DNA of 64,000 bases from Nostocales cyanobacterium HT-58-2. GTDB lineage: Bacteria; Cyanobacteriota; Cyanobacteriia; Cyanobacteriales; Nostocaceae. Numbering within the stretch: position 1 is the first letter of the stretch; each line of letters begins with the position of its first letter. The stretch spans positions 3,297,001 to 3,361,000 of the forward strand of contig CP019636.1 of the NCBI GenBank assembly GCA_002163975.1, written 5' to 3'. The translations under genes and the position numbers were made by a program. The notes under the pieces are model-generated. The model searched no databases and was not told the DNA's origin. It saw nothing but the letters and a program-made list of their open reading frames with translations. Below, one piece after another: positions 53,737-63,896 of this stretch.

Positions 53737-54138
53737 TCAAGCGAGCTGCTTTGCCTCATCCTCTAATAAACGAATTAGGTCTTGATCCCCTTTTTCTTTA
53801 GCTAGGTGCAGGCGACGTTGTAAATTCTGGCGGATATTGCTCAGATGAGTTTGAGCTAACTCACCGCCACTCTTTTTATGTTGCCCAACTTCTACAGCGT
53901 TGGCAGTTCTAGTACGCTGTTTGCATTGAACCATAAACTCCACTTGCAGTGGATCACCAACATAATAAGACACACCCCGGTATTTCAACTCAGCAGTTGA
54001 TTGAGGCTGAGGAATATGTCTGGGGTAATTGCGTTTCCATGTCGTTCCACCACGATACTTTCCGCTTATTTCGCTATCGGTAGCTTCGACGATCAGGGGA
54101 TTGTGTTCATAATCAACACCACGATATGTGAGTTTCAT
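53737..54138 (-). CDS. DUF4278 domain protein
   Basis: 133 aa. The N-terminal MKLTYRGVDYEHNP starts a DUF4278 unit, and a second related unit reads LKYRGVSYYVGDP. The C-terminus is helical and charged (HLSNIRQNLQRRLHLAKEK). The family is cyanobacterial, often linked with stress, and of unknown function. Confidence 0.85.
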   Translation of the reverse strand: MKLTYRGVDYEHNPLIVEATDSEISGKYRGGTTWKRNYPRHIPQPQSTAELKYRGVSYYVGDPLQVEFMVQCKQRTRTANAVEVGQHKKSGGELAQTHLSNIRQNLQRRLHLAKEKGDQDLIRLLEDEAKQLA

Positions 54139-54807
54139 CTGCTTCGCCTCTTGAAAAATGAGAAATTGATTGTGATTGTCTAAAGTTTTTCATGAAATGA
54201 GGCGCGTTCCTTGGGGAGATTTCCCTACTTCCGTCTTCACAAGCCCTCACACCGAAAAGTTGATTTTTCAGTAGCTTTTGAAGATGAACGATTAATTTCT
54301 GTATCTATTGTAACTTTTATTAGAGAAAAAAGAAAAATATAATAAAAACAAATAAGTTAACCGTAAATATAGCTGATTTCACAAAATCTAATATAAAAAA
54401 GTCTAATATTCAAAATTATTAATAAGCTAATACGTGTACGGCTCTCGACAAAGAGTGAACTGTGATGAAGTAGGAGGCGTCGTTAAGTTAAGCCTTGACT
54501 GGTGCTATCGAATGTCATCAACTGGGCACGCTTCTGGGTAGGGACACTTGAGCAATAGAACTCTTGCACGAATATTTTGTGTAGGGGAATTAGAAAGTAA
54601 AGCAGCGCAACAAATCTCAGAAGATGCGTTACGGACTTCATCCCAACACATCCTACAAATTTTTTATAGCATTCATGCAAAAGGTCTAATAGTTAGGCGA
54701 TCGCTGGGATAAAGTACAATGATATCTCCCTGTTATTGGCGCATATTGGTTTAACTAGAGAAGTTCAATCTATAGGTACACGGCAAATCATTTGAATTTT
54801 GAATTGC
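54139..54807. other. Intergenic region, no gene seen
   Basis: About 670 bp, very AT-rich at 54290-54430. It holds a degenerate copy (54624-54657) of the GATGCGTTACGG palindromic repeat seen at 9978-10309 and a HIP1 site near 54700. Short frames here have no protein character. Confidence 0.5.
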
Positions 54808-56085
54808 TTAAGACTCTACTCGTAAAACTTGCACTTGTTCTCCAGCAGCAATGAGTGCTTTACCTGCTGGTAGAACAGCTAAGCCGTTGGTTTGAGCTAA
54901 ATTAATTAAGTTCGCAGAATTTTGTAGACCACCAGCTGGTTGAAATTCATACATTCCATCTTTTAAGCACAACTGACCCCAAATGTAAGTTTCGAGCTTA
55001 CCACCAGACCGCAACTCCTGACGCGCTAGCGCTTTCACAAATGCTGGTTCCCATCCTTGAGCAAGCCCTGAAAGTTTTTTGATGGCTGGTTGTACAAAAC
55101 GCCAAAAACTCACCAGAGCAGACACAGGATTTCCTGGCAAACCGAAATACAAAACAGGACGTGCATTATTGCCAAATATATTGCCAAATGTGGCAACTGT
55201 CAGAGGTTTACCAGGTTTGGTCGCAATGGCACGAATGTGAATTTTCCCTCCCAGTGACTCTAGAATTTGCTCAACATAGTCATAATCTCCAACAGAAACA
55301 CCCCCTGAAGAGAGAACAACATCAGCGTGAGCTATGGCGTGGGCAATGGTTTGCTTGAGTGCTTCTGGTTCATCCTTAACAATTCCTAACATCAAGGGTT
55401 CAGCACCAATTTGTCTTACCAAAGCGGAGAGCGCATACTGATTAGAATCTACAATTTGCCCTGGTTGCAACGGTTTGTCAGGTGTCACTAGTTCATCACC
55501 AGTGGATAAAAGAGCGACACGAGGACGGCGAAAAACTCTCACTTGCGTACATTGTGCTGCAGCCAATACAGCAATTTCTGGAGCCTTTAACAATATACCT
55601 GCTGGTAGTAATTGTTGGCCAGCTTGGTAGTAAGTTCCCCTTTGTCTAACAAATTCTTGCGGTTTTGGGGCGTCAAGGATGATGACACGGTTTTCTTCCC
55701 TGCGTGTTCTTTCCTGCATCACCACGGTATCTGCACCCGCAGGTATGAGCGCACCTGTAAAAATCCGTGCTGCTTGTCCTGGTTGAATTGTAGATTTCGG
55801 TTGAACACCAGCAGGAATTTCTTCAACAATTTCTAAAGCTGCTGGCTTTTCCTCGCTACACTCGTGTACATCTTCGTAACGCACTGCGTAGCCATCCATC
55901 GCTGAGTTGTCCCAGTGAGGAAAATCCAGTTGACTTACCACTGGAGATGCCAGAATGCGACTGCCAAAGGCGGGGCTTTGCCCATCGCCTGCTGCTAACA
56001 AATCAACGAATTGCGTATCCTGTTGTGTATTCAGGGGTTGTACCAAATTGAAAATAACTGCTTCCGCCTCGCTCACTGACAGCAT
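54808..56085 (-). CDS. moeA: Molybdopterin molybdenumtransferase MoeA
   Basis: 425 aa from the ATG at 56085, with GAGG 11 bases upstream; 56115 would add ten residues. It inserts molybdate into adenylated molybdopterin. Motifs: NSAMDGYAV near residue 80, GALIPAGADTVV, the domain-III signature VLSSGGVSVGDYD, and LPGNPVSALV. The C-terminal domain IV is complete. No other cofactor genes are adjacent. Confidence 0.95.
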   Translation of the reverse strand: MLSVSEAEAVIFNLVQPLNTQQDTQFVDLLAAGDGQSPAFGSRILASPVVSQLDFPHWDNSAMDGYAVRYEDVHECSEEKPAALEIVEEIPAGVQPKSTIQPGQAARIFTGALIPAGADTVVMQERTRREENRVIILDAPKPQEFVRQRGTYYQAGQQLLPAGILLKAPEIAVLAAAQCTQVRVFRRPRVALLSTGDELVTPDKPLQPGQIVDSNQYALSALVRQIGAEPLMLGIVKDEPEALKQTIAHAIAHADVVLSSGGVSVGDYDYVEQILESLGGKIHIRAIATKPGKPLTVATFGNIFGNNARPVLYFGLPGNPVSALVSFWRFVQPAIKKLSGLAQGWEPAFVKALARQELRSGGKLETYIWGQLCLKDGMYEFQPAGGLQNSANLINLAQTNGLAVLPAGKALIAAGEQVQVLRVES

Positions 56086-56630
56086 GGTATCGCCTCTGAC
56101 TTCAGAACGTTTCATTTCTATGGTGCTACAAATATTACAAATCTATTCTTATTCAGTGTACAAAGGTTGATTGCTTTGTTACAGCAGCAAGAAACCAACA
56201 ACCACCACACGAATACTGTATATGCCTATACTCGCCAGTTCAGGACGACATGAGTTAAATTGTGAAAGAGTCATCATATATACAGCAATTAGTTTGCTAG
56301 CGGCTGGTTGATGACTGCCTTGATTCTGGCGTCAGAGCCCTTCCCCCAACGAAAAATTATACTGCGGTAGGTTCCCAGCAATTTTCATTTTGTTGATTGC
56401 CAAACGCCGCACCACTATCACACTCATGATCCCCTACCAACAGTGACTGCTGACATAACGCAATTCATACAGCTAATTCCACAACTCAATGGCATTGCCA
56501 TTAAGTTTCACCTCGAAGAACCACCCCAAGTTCACATCACAGTGGAACTCACAAGTCACGAATGGCTGTACTTTACCTTACCATTCCCTTAACTGCACGA
56601 GCTATCAGTTGACGAGCCTAACAAATACTT
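56086..56630. other. Intergenic region with one possible tiny gene
   Basis: About 545 bp. A 49-aa frame from a GTG at 56443 to a stop at 56590-56592 reads TADITQFIQLIPQLNGIAIK and ends EWLYFTLPFP. It could be a small protein or a remnant. No ribosome site is clear, so I do not call it a gene. Confidence 0.35.
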
Positions 56631-57083
56631 ATGAGTAACAGCCAGACCTTACGCCCAATTGAAATTTTGTTAATTGAGGATTCATATAGTGATGCTCATC
56701 TGACCATCAAAGGCTTGAGTCAAGCCAAGATGACCAATAACCTAAACTGGGTCGAAAATGGCGAAAAGGCTATCGAGTATTTGACTCGTCAAGGCGAGTA
56801 TGCCACAGCTATACGTCCAGACCTCATCTTACTCGATCTCAACCTCCCAGGCATGGATGGTCGAGAAGTGCTGACAGAAATCAAATCAGACCCTGAACTC
56901 AGACGAATTCCAGTAGTGGTTCTCACCACCAGCATGGATGAGCAAGATATATTGAGGTCCTATGACTTGAATGCCAATTGCTACCTCACCAAGCCAATTG
57001 ATATTCATCAGTTTATCCATATTGTGCAGTTGATTAATGATTTTTGGCTAGCAGCAGTTCAGTTACCACCAAACTCATACTGA
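56631..57083 (+). CDS. Rcp1-like response regulator
   Basis: 150-aa single receiver domain. Acidic pocket: IEDS (Glu-Asp near 16-17), acceptor Asp69 in [10 protein letters not shown], Thr in VLTTS, and Lys in LTKPID. The length and the start ([15 protein letters not shown]) fit the regulators paired with cyanobacterial phytochromes (Rcp1). The kinase gene follows after 5 bp, so they form one signalling unit; no phytochrome is in the window. Confidence 0.92.
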   Translation: MSNSQTLRPIEILLIEDSYSDAHLTIKGLSQAKMTNNLNWVENGEKAIEYLTRQGEYATAIRPDLILLDLNLPGMDGREVLTEIKSDPELRRIPVVVLTTSMDEQDILRSYDLNANCYLTKPIDIHQFIHIVQLINDFWLAAVQLPPNSY

Positions 57084-57088
57084 ATTTT

Positions 57089-58642
57089 ATGGACACGGCA
57101 TCAATTAGCATTCTTTTAGTAGAAGATAGTCCCAGCGATGCCAAGTTGCTGCAGCAAACACTTTGGCACTTGGGCAGGGAAAAATGGCAGGTGGTACACT
57201 TCGAGCGGTTGAATGACGCTGTCGATGTCTGTAGCAAAAACACCTTTGACATAGTTTTGTTAGACCTTTCTCTACCAGATTCCGAGGGATTGAGTACCAT
57301 CGCAGAATTTCATGCAGCAGCACCAAACATCCCAATTGTGGTGCTAACGGGCTTTGACGATGAAGACATTGCCTTACAAGCAGTCGCAAAAAAGGCACAA
57401 GATTATCTTGTGAAGGGACAAATCACACCTAATCTCTTAGGGCGTGCTATTCGCTACGCTATTGAACGAGGACAAATTCTCCAGCAACTGAGAGAAAGTG
57501 AGCATCGCTTGCGAGGTATTTTTGAACAGACCTTCCAATCAATGGCGCTGTTGACTCCTGAAGGAGTTGTTCTAGAAATTAACAAAACTGCCCAGCACTT
57601 GTGGGGGAGTCCACAACAACATTGTGTTGGCAAACCGTTGTGGGAACTTGAAAGCTGGAATTTTTCTTCCGCAAATCAGGACTGGTTGAAAACTATTATT
57701 GCTAAAGCTGCTGATGGTGAATTTGTCCGCCATGAATTGCAGGTACGCGGAGCAAACGATGTGATGGTGTGGATTGACTTTTCCCTCAAACCGTTAAAAG
57801 ACGAAATCGGGAAAGTGGTCCTCTTGATTGTCGAAGGTCGTGATATTAGCGATCGCAAACGTGCTGAAGCAGAAATTATCAAGGCGTGGGAACAAGAACG
57901 TGAACTCAACGAAATGAAAACTAACTTTGTTTCGATGGTTTCTCATGAGTTCCGCAATCCCATGACAGTGATTCGCACAGCAGTAGAACTCCTCGAATCA
58001 TACAATCAGCAGCTGAACGATCAGCAAAAAAACAAATACTTTGGCAAAATTCAAACTGCCATTCGTCAAATGCTGCAATTATTAGATGAAATCTTATTTT
58101 TGGGCAGAAGTGATGCAGGCAAATTACAATATCAACCTGTACTGATTGATTTAGCGCATTTTTGCAGCGAACTCACTCAAACTTTGCAACTGAGTGCTAG
58201 TAAACACCAAATTATCTTTAACTTTCAAGGAAAACATACCTTAGTTCAAGTGGATGAAAACCTGCTGCGTTACATTTTGACGAACTTGCTTTCCAATGCC
58301 ATCAAATATTCTCCTCAAGGCGGTAGAATTCGATTTGACGTTTTGTGTCAAAAGAATACTGCCACTTTCAAAATTCAAGATTTTGGAATTGGCATTCCAT
58401 TAAAAGACCAACAACGTTTGTTTGAAATGTTCCATCGCGCCAGTAATGTAGGTAATATTCCAGGAACAGGGCTAGGGCTGTCGATTGTCAAAAAGTGTGT
58501 AGAGTTACATCAAGGTCAGATTCAGTTAGAAAGCAAAGTGGGAGTAGGCACAACATTTACAATCAAACTTCCATTAAATCCCCATGGTGTACAGTCTTTA
58601 GAACTTGTTGAGAGTTGCTGGAACTCCCACAAACCAGCGTAA
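57089..58642 (+). CDS. Hybrid histidine kinase (REC-PAS-HisKA-HATPase)
   Basis: 517 aa from the ATG at 57089, 5 bp after the response regulator stop. The N-terminal receiver has acceptor Asp59 (LLDLSLPDSEG). A PAS domain (about 140-265) follows, then a HisKA with the phospho-accepting His286 (SMVSHEFRNPM). The HATPase has LLSNAIKYSPQGG, DFGIGIP and GTGLGLSIVKK. There are no membrane segments, so it is cytoplasmic. An N-terminal receiver suggests it takes a phosphate from another kinase or from the neighbouring system. Confidence 0.93.
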   Translation: MDTASISILLVEDSPSDAKLLQQTLWHLGREKWQVVHFERLNDAVDVCSKNTFDIVLLDLSLPDSEGLSTIAEFHAAAPNIPIVVLTGFDDEDIALQAVAKKAQDYLVKGQITPNLLGRAIRYAIERGQILQQLRESEHRLRGIFEQTFQSMALLTPEGVVLEINKTAQHLWGSPQQHCVGKPLWELESWNFSSANQDWLKTIIAKAADGEFVRHELQVRGANDVMVWIDFSLKPLKDEIGKVVLLIVEGRDISDRKRAEAEIIKAWEQERELNEMKTNFVSMVSHEFRNPMTVIRTAVELLESYNQQLNDQQKNKYFGKIQTAIRQMLQLLDEILFLGRSDAGKLQYQPVLIDLAHFCSELTQTLQLSASKHQIIFNFQGKHTLVQVDENLLRYILTNLLSNAIKYSPQGGRIRFDVLCQKNTATFKIQDFGIGIPLKDQQRLFEMFHRASNVGNIPGTGLGLSIVKKCVELHQGQIQLESKVGVGTTFTIKLPLNPHGVQSLELVESCWNSHKPA

Positions 58643-58952
58643 AAAGAGGCAATGTTTAATAGAGGGTTTTGGATGGGGGTTTATACCCCACCCAATTATG
58701 CCACTCATACTACTTATAGAAGTGGGATCTCTTACTCCCGAATCGGGAACACCGAAATTGCAAAAACTGTTGCCTGTTCCCTATTCCCCGTTCCCTTCTT
58801 CGATGAAAAACAAAAATGACTAATTTTGGGGACTTGCGACTGTTGGATAAAAACTAAGTGATTGGCTTTGGAACTGTTGGTTCACACCTTAACATTGAGG
58901 TAGAGGGAAAACAAAACCAACCTCCAAACTCTATAAAAATGCGCATTTTATT
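58643..58952. other. Intergenic region, no gene seen
   Basis: About 310 bp. It includes the pyrimidine-rich, repetitive CTGTTCCCTATTCCCCGTTC-type stretch near 58773-58795 that is common between genes in these cyanobacteria. No gene supported. Confidence 0.5.
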
Positions 58953-59495
58953 ATGTCTATTGAACAAGTTCCCCCCAAACACTATCCTAGGGTTGAGTTT
59001 GGGCGAAGAGGAATGGCATTAGGTATTGATTTTCTTTTTGTTTGGATAGTAAGTTCCTTATTGGGAAGTTCCCAAATCGGCGTGCAAGTTCTTCAAATAC
59101 TGCTTTTCGCTCTTGCTTGGGTGATTTTACGGGTTGTTGTGCCTTACAACAATCAAGGGCAGAGTTTAGGGCGTTATGCTTTTGATATCAAGGTGCTAGA
59201 AGTCGAACAGGGCAAAGTTCCTGATTTGCAATCTCTTTTGAAGCGAGAAGGAATTGTTGGCCTTGGTGCACTTTTAGTTGCGATCGCCCTGAATAACATT
59301 CTACGCAATCCCACTGCTATACTGCTATTGATTCCCTTGGCAATTGATTGTGGTGCAGCTTTATCTGATACCCAACTGCGGCAAGCTTTGCATGACCGCT
59401 ATGCCAAGACTATAGTAGTTTCGTCGCGTCGTGGCTACTCACTCGACATTAAAGTTAAGCGATTAGTTGAAAAAACGCGACGTAATATGAGATAA
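58953..59495 (+). CDS. RDD family membrane protein
   Basis: 180 aa. An RDD-like start (RRGMALGIDFLFVWIVSSLL) is followed by further hydrophobic segments (VLQILLFALAWVILRVVVPY, IVGLGALLVAIALNNIL, AILLLIPLAIDCGAAL). A conserved cytoplasmic stretch QSLGRYAFDIKVLEVEQGK and HDRYAKTIVV are typical. The function is unknown, possibly transport. It precedes the ribosomal protein genes by 46 bp. Confidence 0.82.
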   Translation: MSIEQVPPKHYPRVEFGRRGMALGIDFLFVWIVSSLLGSSQIGVQVLQILLFALAWVILRVVVPYNNQGQSLGRYAFDIKVLEVEQGKVPDLQSLLKREGIVGLGALLVAIALNNILRNPTAILLLIPLAIDCGAALSDTQLRQALHDRYAKTIVVSSRRGYSLDIKVKRLVEKTRRNMR

Positions 59496-59541
59496 TAGTC
59501 ATTTGTGTTAATTCTCCTCAGACTCTACTTTTTGTAAGATT

Positions 59542-59736
59542 ATGGCTAAGAGCAAAGGTGTCCGCATAGTAGTGACACTGGAATGTACCGAGTGTCGAAC
59601 AAATCCAGACAAACGCTCTCCTGGGGTTTCGCGTTATACAACAACGAAAAATCGTCGAAACACTACCAACAGACTCGAACTGAAAAAGTTCTGCCCTCAC
59701 TGCAACAAACACACTGATCACAAGGAAATCAAGTAA
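59542..59736 (+). CDS. rpmG: 50S ribosomal protein L33
   Basis: 64 aa. It has the L33 pattern [35 protein letters not shown] and the second cysteine pair in CPHCNKH, so it is the zinc-binding form. Part of the conserved cyanobacterial cluster rpmG-rpsR-RNase II; two bases separate it from rpsR. Confidence 0.96.
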   Translation: MAKSKGVRIVVTLECTECRTNPDKRSPGVSRYTTTKNRRNTTNRLELKKFCPHCNKHTDHKEIK

Positions 59737-59738
59737 AA

Positions 59739-59954
59739 ATGAGTTACTATCGTCGTCGTCTATCCCCGATTAAGCCAGGAGAACCAATCGATTACAAAGA
59801 TGTGGATTTGTTGCGCAAGTTTGTGACCGAGCGGGGTAAAATACTTCCTCGTCGGATTACTGGGCTGACATCTCAGCAACAGCGAGAGTTGACATTAGCA
59901 ATTAAACGTGCCCGTATTCTGGCTTTATTGCCGTTTATCAATGCGGAAGGCTAA
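59739..59954 (+). CDS. rpsR: 30S ribosomal protein S18
   Basis: 71 aa. It has the S18 core [40 protein letters not shown] and RILALLPF. It directly follows rpmG and is surely co-transcribed. Confidence 0.97.
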   Translation: MSYYRRRLSPIKPGEPIDYKDVDLLRKFVTERGKILPRRITGLTSQQQRELTLAIKRARILALLPFINAEG

Positions 59955-60068
59955 AAAGAGTTAAGAGTAATGAGTTAAGAGTGATAAGTTCTTTACTCCT
60001 AACTCCTAACTCCTAACGAAATCGAAAAAAATTTTTAAAACTTTATTAATAATTGAATTGCGAGGCTT

Positions 60069-62129
60069 GTGGAGAAGGGGACGCTAGTTGAATTTCGACT
60101 TGGTAGCGATCGCCGTTTGGGTGTAGTAGACCGTCCAGACGGCAAAACTCGTTTGTTTGTGGTAGATGAACGGGGTCAATCTCATAGTCTCGCACCTCGG
60201 CAAATGACCTACGTAGTCACAGGGCAAACATACAAGCCTTCGTCAATACCAGAATTTCTGGAGGAAGTCAAGCCTTATCTAGACCCCTCCAGTTTAGAGG
60301 TAGCTTGGGAACTCCTGGTAGAAAGTGGAGAGATAGTCACGCCAGCCCAAATGGCAAATCTTCTGTTTTCAGAATCAGAAGCTGCTCATTGCTACGCCGC
60401 GTATTATCTGTTATCAGATGATAAAATTTATTTCAAACAAAAGGGAGAAGCTTACGAACCGCGAAGTGCTGCTCAAGTTGCAGAACGGAAACACCAACTA
60501 GAGGTAGAGGCGCTAAAAGCAAAAGGACAACAGGAATTTCTGGCTAGAGTAGAGCAGGCACTCAAAGGTGAATCAGTAGAGTGGCAACGCTATGATCGCC
60601 ACCGCTTAGAAGCCATAGAAAAATACGCAGCGCTGCTAGCCGATGTTGTCCGAGTGGGGTTAAGTTATGACTCTCTCGCCCGTGCCTATCCTCCACCAGC
60701 ATTAGTCTTGGAAACAATGAATATGTTGGGACGCCCCGCAACTCCCCAAGGAGCCTTTCAACTGTTAGTAGACTTAGGTTGGTGGAGTCCGCATGAGAAC
60801 ATATTTCTGCGTCGTTCGTCAATCCCCGTACAGTTCGCTAGCAAGGTATTAGAAGTGGCGCAACAGCGATTGGAATCACATCCGCCAGATCAAGATATCA
60901 ACCGCCTGGATTTGACTCATCTGAAGGTGTATACAATCGATGATGAAAGTACTACCGAGATAGATGATGGTCTAAGTTGGGAATTACTTGCCGATGGCAA
61001 AGAGCGGTTGTGGGTGCATATTGCTGATCCTACGCGCTGGTTAATGCCAGAAGATGAATTGGATTTAGACGCGAGAAAGCGAGGCAGCACTGTTTATTTG
61101 CCCACAGGGATGGTTCCTATGTTCCCTGAAGTTTTGGCAACAGGACCAATGAGTTTGGTGCAGGGAAAAATGTGTTGCGCCCTAAGTTTTGGGATTGTTT
61201 TAGATGAGACTGGGGCAGTAGAAGATTATAGTATTTATCCAAGTATTATTAAACCAACATATCGCCTAACCTACGAAGATGTCGATGAAATGTTGGATTT
61301 GGGCGTACAGGCGGAATCAGAAATTGCAGCGATCGCGAGTTGGGCACAACGACGTAAAGCTTGGCGGTATGCCCAAGGAGCAATCAGCATCAATATGCCA
61401 GAGGCGATGATCAAAGTCAAAGGCGACGACATCAGTATTGATCTATTAGAAGACTCCACAGCACGGCAATTAGTCGCCGAGATGATGATTGTTGCTGGTG
61501 AAGTTGCTGCTCGCTACGGTCAAAAGCATAACATTCCCTTGCCCTTCCGTGGTCAGCCACAGCCAGAATTACCTCCAGAGCAGGAATTATTGCAGCTACC
61601 AGCAGGGTTTGTCCGCGCGTGCGCTATGAGGCGTTGTATGCCCAAGAGCGAAATGAGCATTACTCCTGTGCGTCATGCTGGTTTAGGTTTGGATACTTAT
61701 ACCCAAGCGACTTCCCCCATCCGTCGCTATAGTGATTTGCTGACTCACTTTCAACTGAAAGCTCATCTGCGTGGTGAAGTATTGCCCTTCTCGGCAGAAG
61801 AATTAAAAGAAGTCATGATGACCGTCTCTTCAATCACTCAAGAAGTGACAATGGTAGAACGGCAAACAAATAGATATTGGGCTTTAGAGTATTTACGCCG
61901 TCAACCTGATGAGATTTGGGAAGCAACAGTGCTGATGTGGTTGAGAGAAGACAGTGGTCTAGCACTCATTTTGTTAGAAGATTTAGGCTTGCAGTTGCCA
62001 ATGTTATTTAAACGTTCTGTGAAACTTGGTGAACAGGTTTTAGTCAAAGTCTTTCATGCTGATCCACACAAAGATGTGATTCAGTTTCAGGAAATTATTT
62101 ATCAAGAAGCGCAACCAGCCGCCAATTAA
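60069..62129 (+). CDS. RNase II/R-family 3'-5' exoribonuclease
   Basis: 686 aa, GTG start at 60069. The N-terminal OB-like part is followed by the RNB catalytic domain, with the metal-binding stretch YTIDDESTTEIDDGLSWE at about 295, then HIADPTRW, and the C-terminal TSPIRRYSDLLTHFQL. The last about 80 residues fit an S1 RNA-binding domain. It degrades RNA 3' to 5'; cyanobacteria usually have one such enzyme, annotated as VacB/RNase II. It sits 115 bp after rpsR. Confidence 0.92.
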   Translation: MEKGTLVEFRLGSDRRLGVVDRPDGKTRLFVVDERGQSHSLAPRQMTYVVTGQTYKPSSIPEFLEEVKPYLDPSSLEVAWELLVESGEIVTPAQMANLLFSESEAAHCYAAYYLLSDDKIYFKQKGEAYEPRSAAQVAERKHQLEVEALKAKGQQEFLARVEQALKGESVEWQRYDRHRLEAIEKYAALLADVVRVGLSYDSLARAYPPPALVLETMNMLGRPATPQGAFQLLVDLGWWSPHENIFLRRSSIPVQFASKVLEVAQQRLESHPPDQDINRLDLTHLKVYTIDDESTTEIDDGLSWELLADGKERLWVHIADPTRWLMPEDELDLDARKRGSTVYLPTGMVPMFPEVLATGPMSLVQGKMCCALSFGIVLDETGAVEDYSIYPSIIKPTYRLTYEDVDEMLDLGVQAESEIAAIASWAQRRKAWRYAQGAISINMPEAMIKVKGDDISIDLLEDSTARQLVAEMMIVAGEVAARYGQKHNIPLPFRGQPQPELPPEQELLQLPAGFVRACAMRRCMPKSEMSITPVRHAGLGLDTYTQATSPIRRYSDLLTHFQLKAHLRGEVLPFSAEELKEVMMTVSSITQEVTMVERQTNRYWALEYLRRQPDEIWEATVLMWLREDSGLALILLEDLGLQLPMLFKRSVKLGEQVLVKVFHADPHKDVIQFQEIIYQEAQPAAN

Positions 62130-62224
62130 TCTCATCCATAATTCTTGGAATGCAGTATGGAACGGGTTGATTACTCATGCTTTTTTTATAGTTGAACCAT
62201 AACTTACAGAAAAATTGAGTGCTT

Positions 62225-63283
62225 TCAAATCCCCTTAAACCCCATACCACTTTCTACCTCTTGTTCTGCTTGAGGGGAAGCCACCATAGAAAACGCGACT
62301 CTACGAGAAGTTTGTTGCCTTTTGCCAACTTGGCTCAAGAAGATGCCAACTAAAATAACACTGCCACCGACATATTGAGCGAGGGTCGGAGCTTCGCCCA
62401 AAATGAAATAAGCTGCTAAAATACCTGCAATTGGGGTAAAAGAGCCAACTAAGGAAGCCGCAGATACAGAGGAAGCTCTCAAGCCTTTTATCCAGAATGA
62501 CTGACCTAGTACGACAATTAACCCACCATAAAGGAACATCCACTGCCACAGGAACGGTGAGAGTACATCCATAAAATGGTCGCTACCATAGAGAACTATA
62601 GCAAAAAAGAAAAATATGACAGTTCCTGTAGCAGTACGAAAGATACTGTAAATTCCCAGAGGGATCTCTGAGAGATATTTTTTACCAATAATTGTGGAAA
62701 CAGCTACAGCCACAGATCCTGCTGCTACCAAAAGTTCCCCTAACCCCACGTGCAAACCTCCCATATTCATCATGGCTTCCCCTGGAGGCTGAAGGAAAAT
62801 AGTTAGAACCACGCCAATAAAAGCGGCGATCGCCCCCAGAAATTCCCAAAGACTCACCCGTTCTTTCAACAGCCAAACCGATAAAGCCAGAGTTAGAGGC
62901 GGTTCTAAGCGTCCTACCAAAATGACATTGTTAACTCCTGTGAGTGCCAGTGCCTGGAAAATTAAGCCTGGTGCCAGCGCTCCTGATAAGATAGCTACTA
63001 TGGTGAGACTGACCCAATCTTTTTTTGACAATTGCTTCAAAGTCGCTTTGTTCCACTGTCGCCAATAGATTAGGAGCAGAACTATCAAGGCGCAGAGGTT
63101 TCCTACAAATAAAACATTACACAGAGAAATCGGATTACGACCATCTATAAAATGTTGAGCACCTATTTCTGTGAGCTTGCGAGTGACTGCATTAGAGGCT
63201 CCAAAAATGAGAATTGCCAGCCACAGATATGTTTGTCCCGAAATTCTATGAATTAAGCGATGTGGTTTTTTCAGTCTAGTCAC
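62225..63283 (-). CDS. EamA/DMT-family transporter
   Basis: 352 aa with about ten hydrophobic helices in two repeated EamA halves (first around 12-160, second around 180-325). It has the typical LEPPLTLALSVWLLKERVSL near the end of half one and GSFTPIAGILAAYFILGEAP in half two. It is an inner-membrane exporter or permease for small metabolites; the substrate is unknown. It is divergent from the following small gene. Confidence 0.88.
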   Translation of the reverse strand: MTRLKKPHRLIHRISGQTYLWLAILIFGASNAVTRKLTEIGAQHFIDGRNPISLCNVLFVGNLCALIVLLLIYWRQWNKATLKQLSKKDWVSLTIVAILSGALAPGLIFQALALTGVNNVILVGRLEPPLTLALSVWLLKERVSLWEFLGAIAAFIGVVLTIFLQPPGEAMMNMGGLHVGLGELLVAAGSVAVAVSTIIGKKYLSEIPLGIYSIFRTATGTVIFFFFAIVLYGSDHFMDVLSPFLWQWMFLYGGLIVVLGQSFWIKGLRASSVSAASLVGSFTPIAGILAAYFILGEAPTLAQYVGGSVILVGIFLSQVGKRQQTSRRVAFSMVASPQAEQEVESGMGFKGI

Positions 63284-63499
63284 AATAATACTACTGCTAT
63301 AAATGCATTGCTCATTATACTAAGTTGCCCTTATCCGATTCGGAATGAGGTTTTGCTGAGAGAATACTTAAATTAAACTGTGATTTTGGGATACCATACC
63401 TGCCTGAGAAAATGCTGAGAATTGACTAAAATTTCTCAAAGGATAAATTCATGAAACTCATGGTCTCATTTCAATCAGTTCTCAGTGGGGACTGAAATA

Positions 63500-63522
63500 C
63501 TTTGGATGTTCGAGATCCAAAG
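63500..63522 (+). promoter_or_regulatory. Stem-loop just before the ribosome site of the next gene
   Basis: CTTTGGAT pairs perfectly with ATCCAAAG around a 7-nt loop, two bases before GAGGAG and the ATG at 63537. It could affect mRNA stability or translation of the downstream gene. Confidence 0.45.
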
Positions 63523-63536
63523 ATGAGGAGTCATAA

Positions 63537-63896
63537 ATGAAACTCGCCCCTCTACTTACAAGTATTGCCTTGGTCGGTTTTTTCACGGTTTGGGATGCAC
63601 CATTAAAGGTTATCAATCCGTCATTAGTTGAGGCATCAGCTCAAGAATTATCTGTGCAACAGAAACTGGATTTACTGACTAAAAGCAAAGGTCAGATTGG
63701 TAGTGGTGATCAACTGCGTCGTTTCTTTTTTGGAGATTTGGAGCCAATTGGTATCCAACCTGGTGGTGCAGGTCAGGTGGTTAATCTTTACAATAAAGCT
63801 AATAATGTCACATTCTCGTACTGTTCAACGTATGATGTCATTGTCGCCGTTAAGAAAGGTAAGGTGACTAAGTTTGAACCCGGTGAAGTGAAGTAG
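63537..63896 (+). CDS. Small exported protein, unknown
   Basis: 119 aa, with GAGGAG seven bases before the ATG. It has an N-terminal signal peptide (LLTSIALVGFFTVWDAPL) with likely cleavage near ASAQ (about residue 34). The mature part is polar with two short beta stretches (VTFSYCSTYDVIVAVKKGKV) and one cysteine. No family with a known function recognised. Confidence 0.75.
   Translation: MKLAPLLTSIALVGFFTVWDAPLKVINPSLVEASAQELSVQQKLDLLTKSKGQIGSGDQLRRFFFGDLEPIGIQPGGAGQVVNLYNKANNVTFSYCSTYDVIVAVKKGKVTKFEPGEVK

Noticed and set aside
54483..54680. 65-codon minus-strand frame
   Set aside because: No family character or ribosome site, and it overlaps a dispersed repeat copy.
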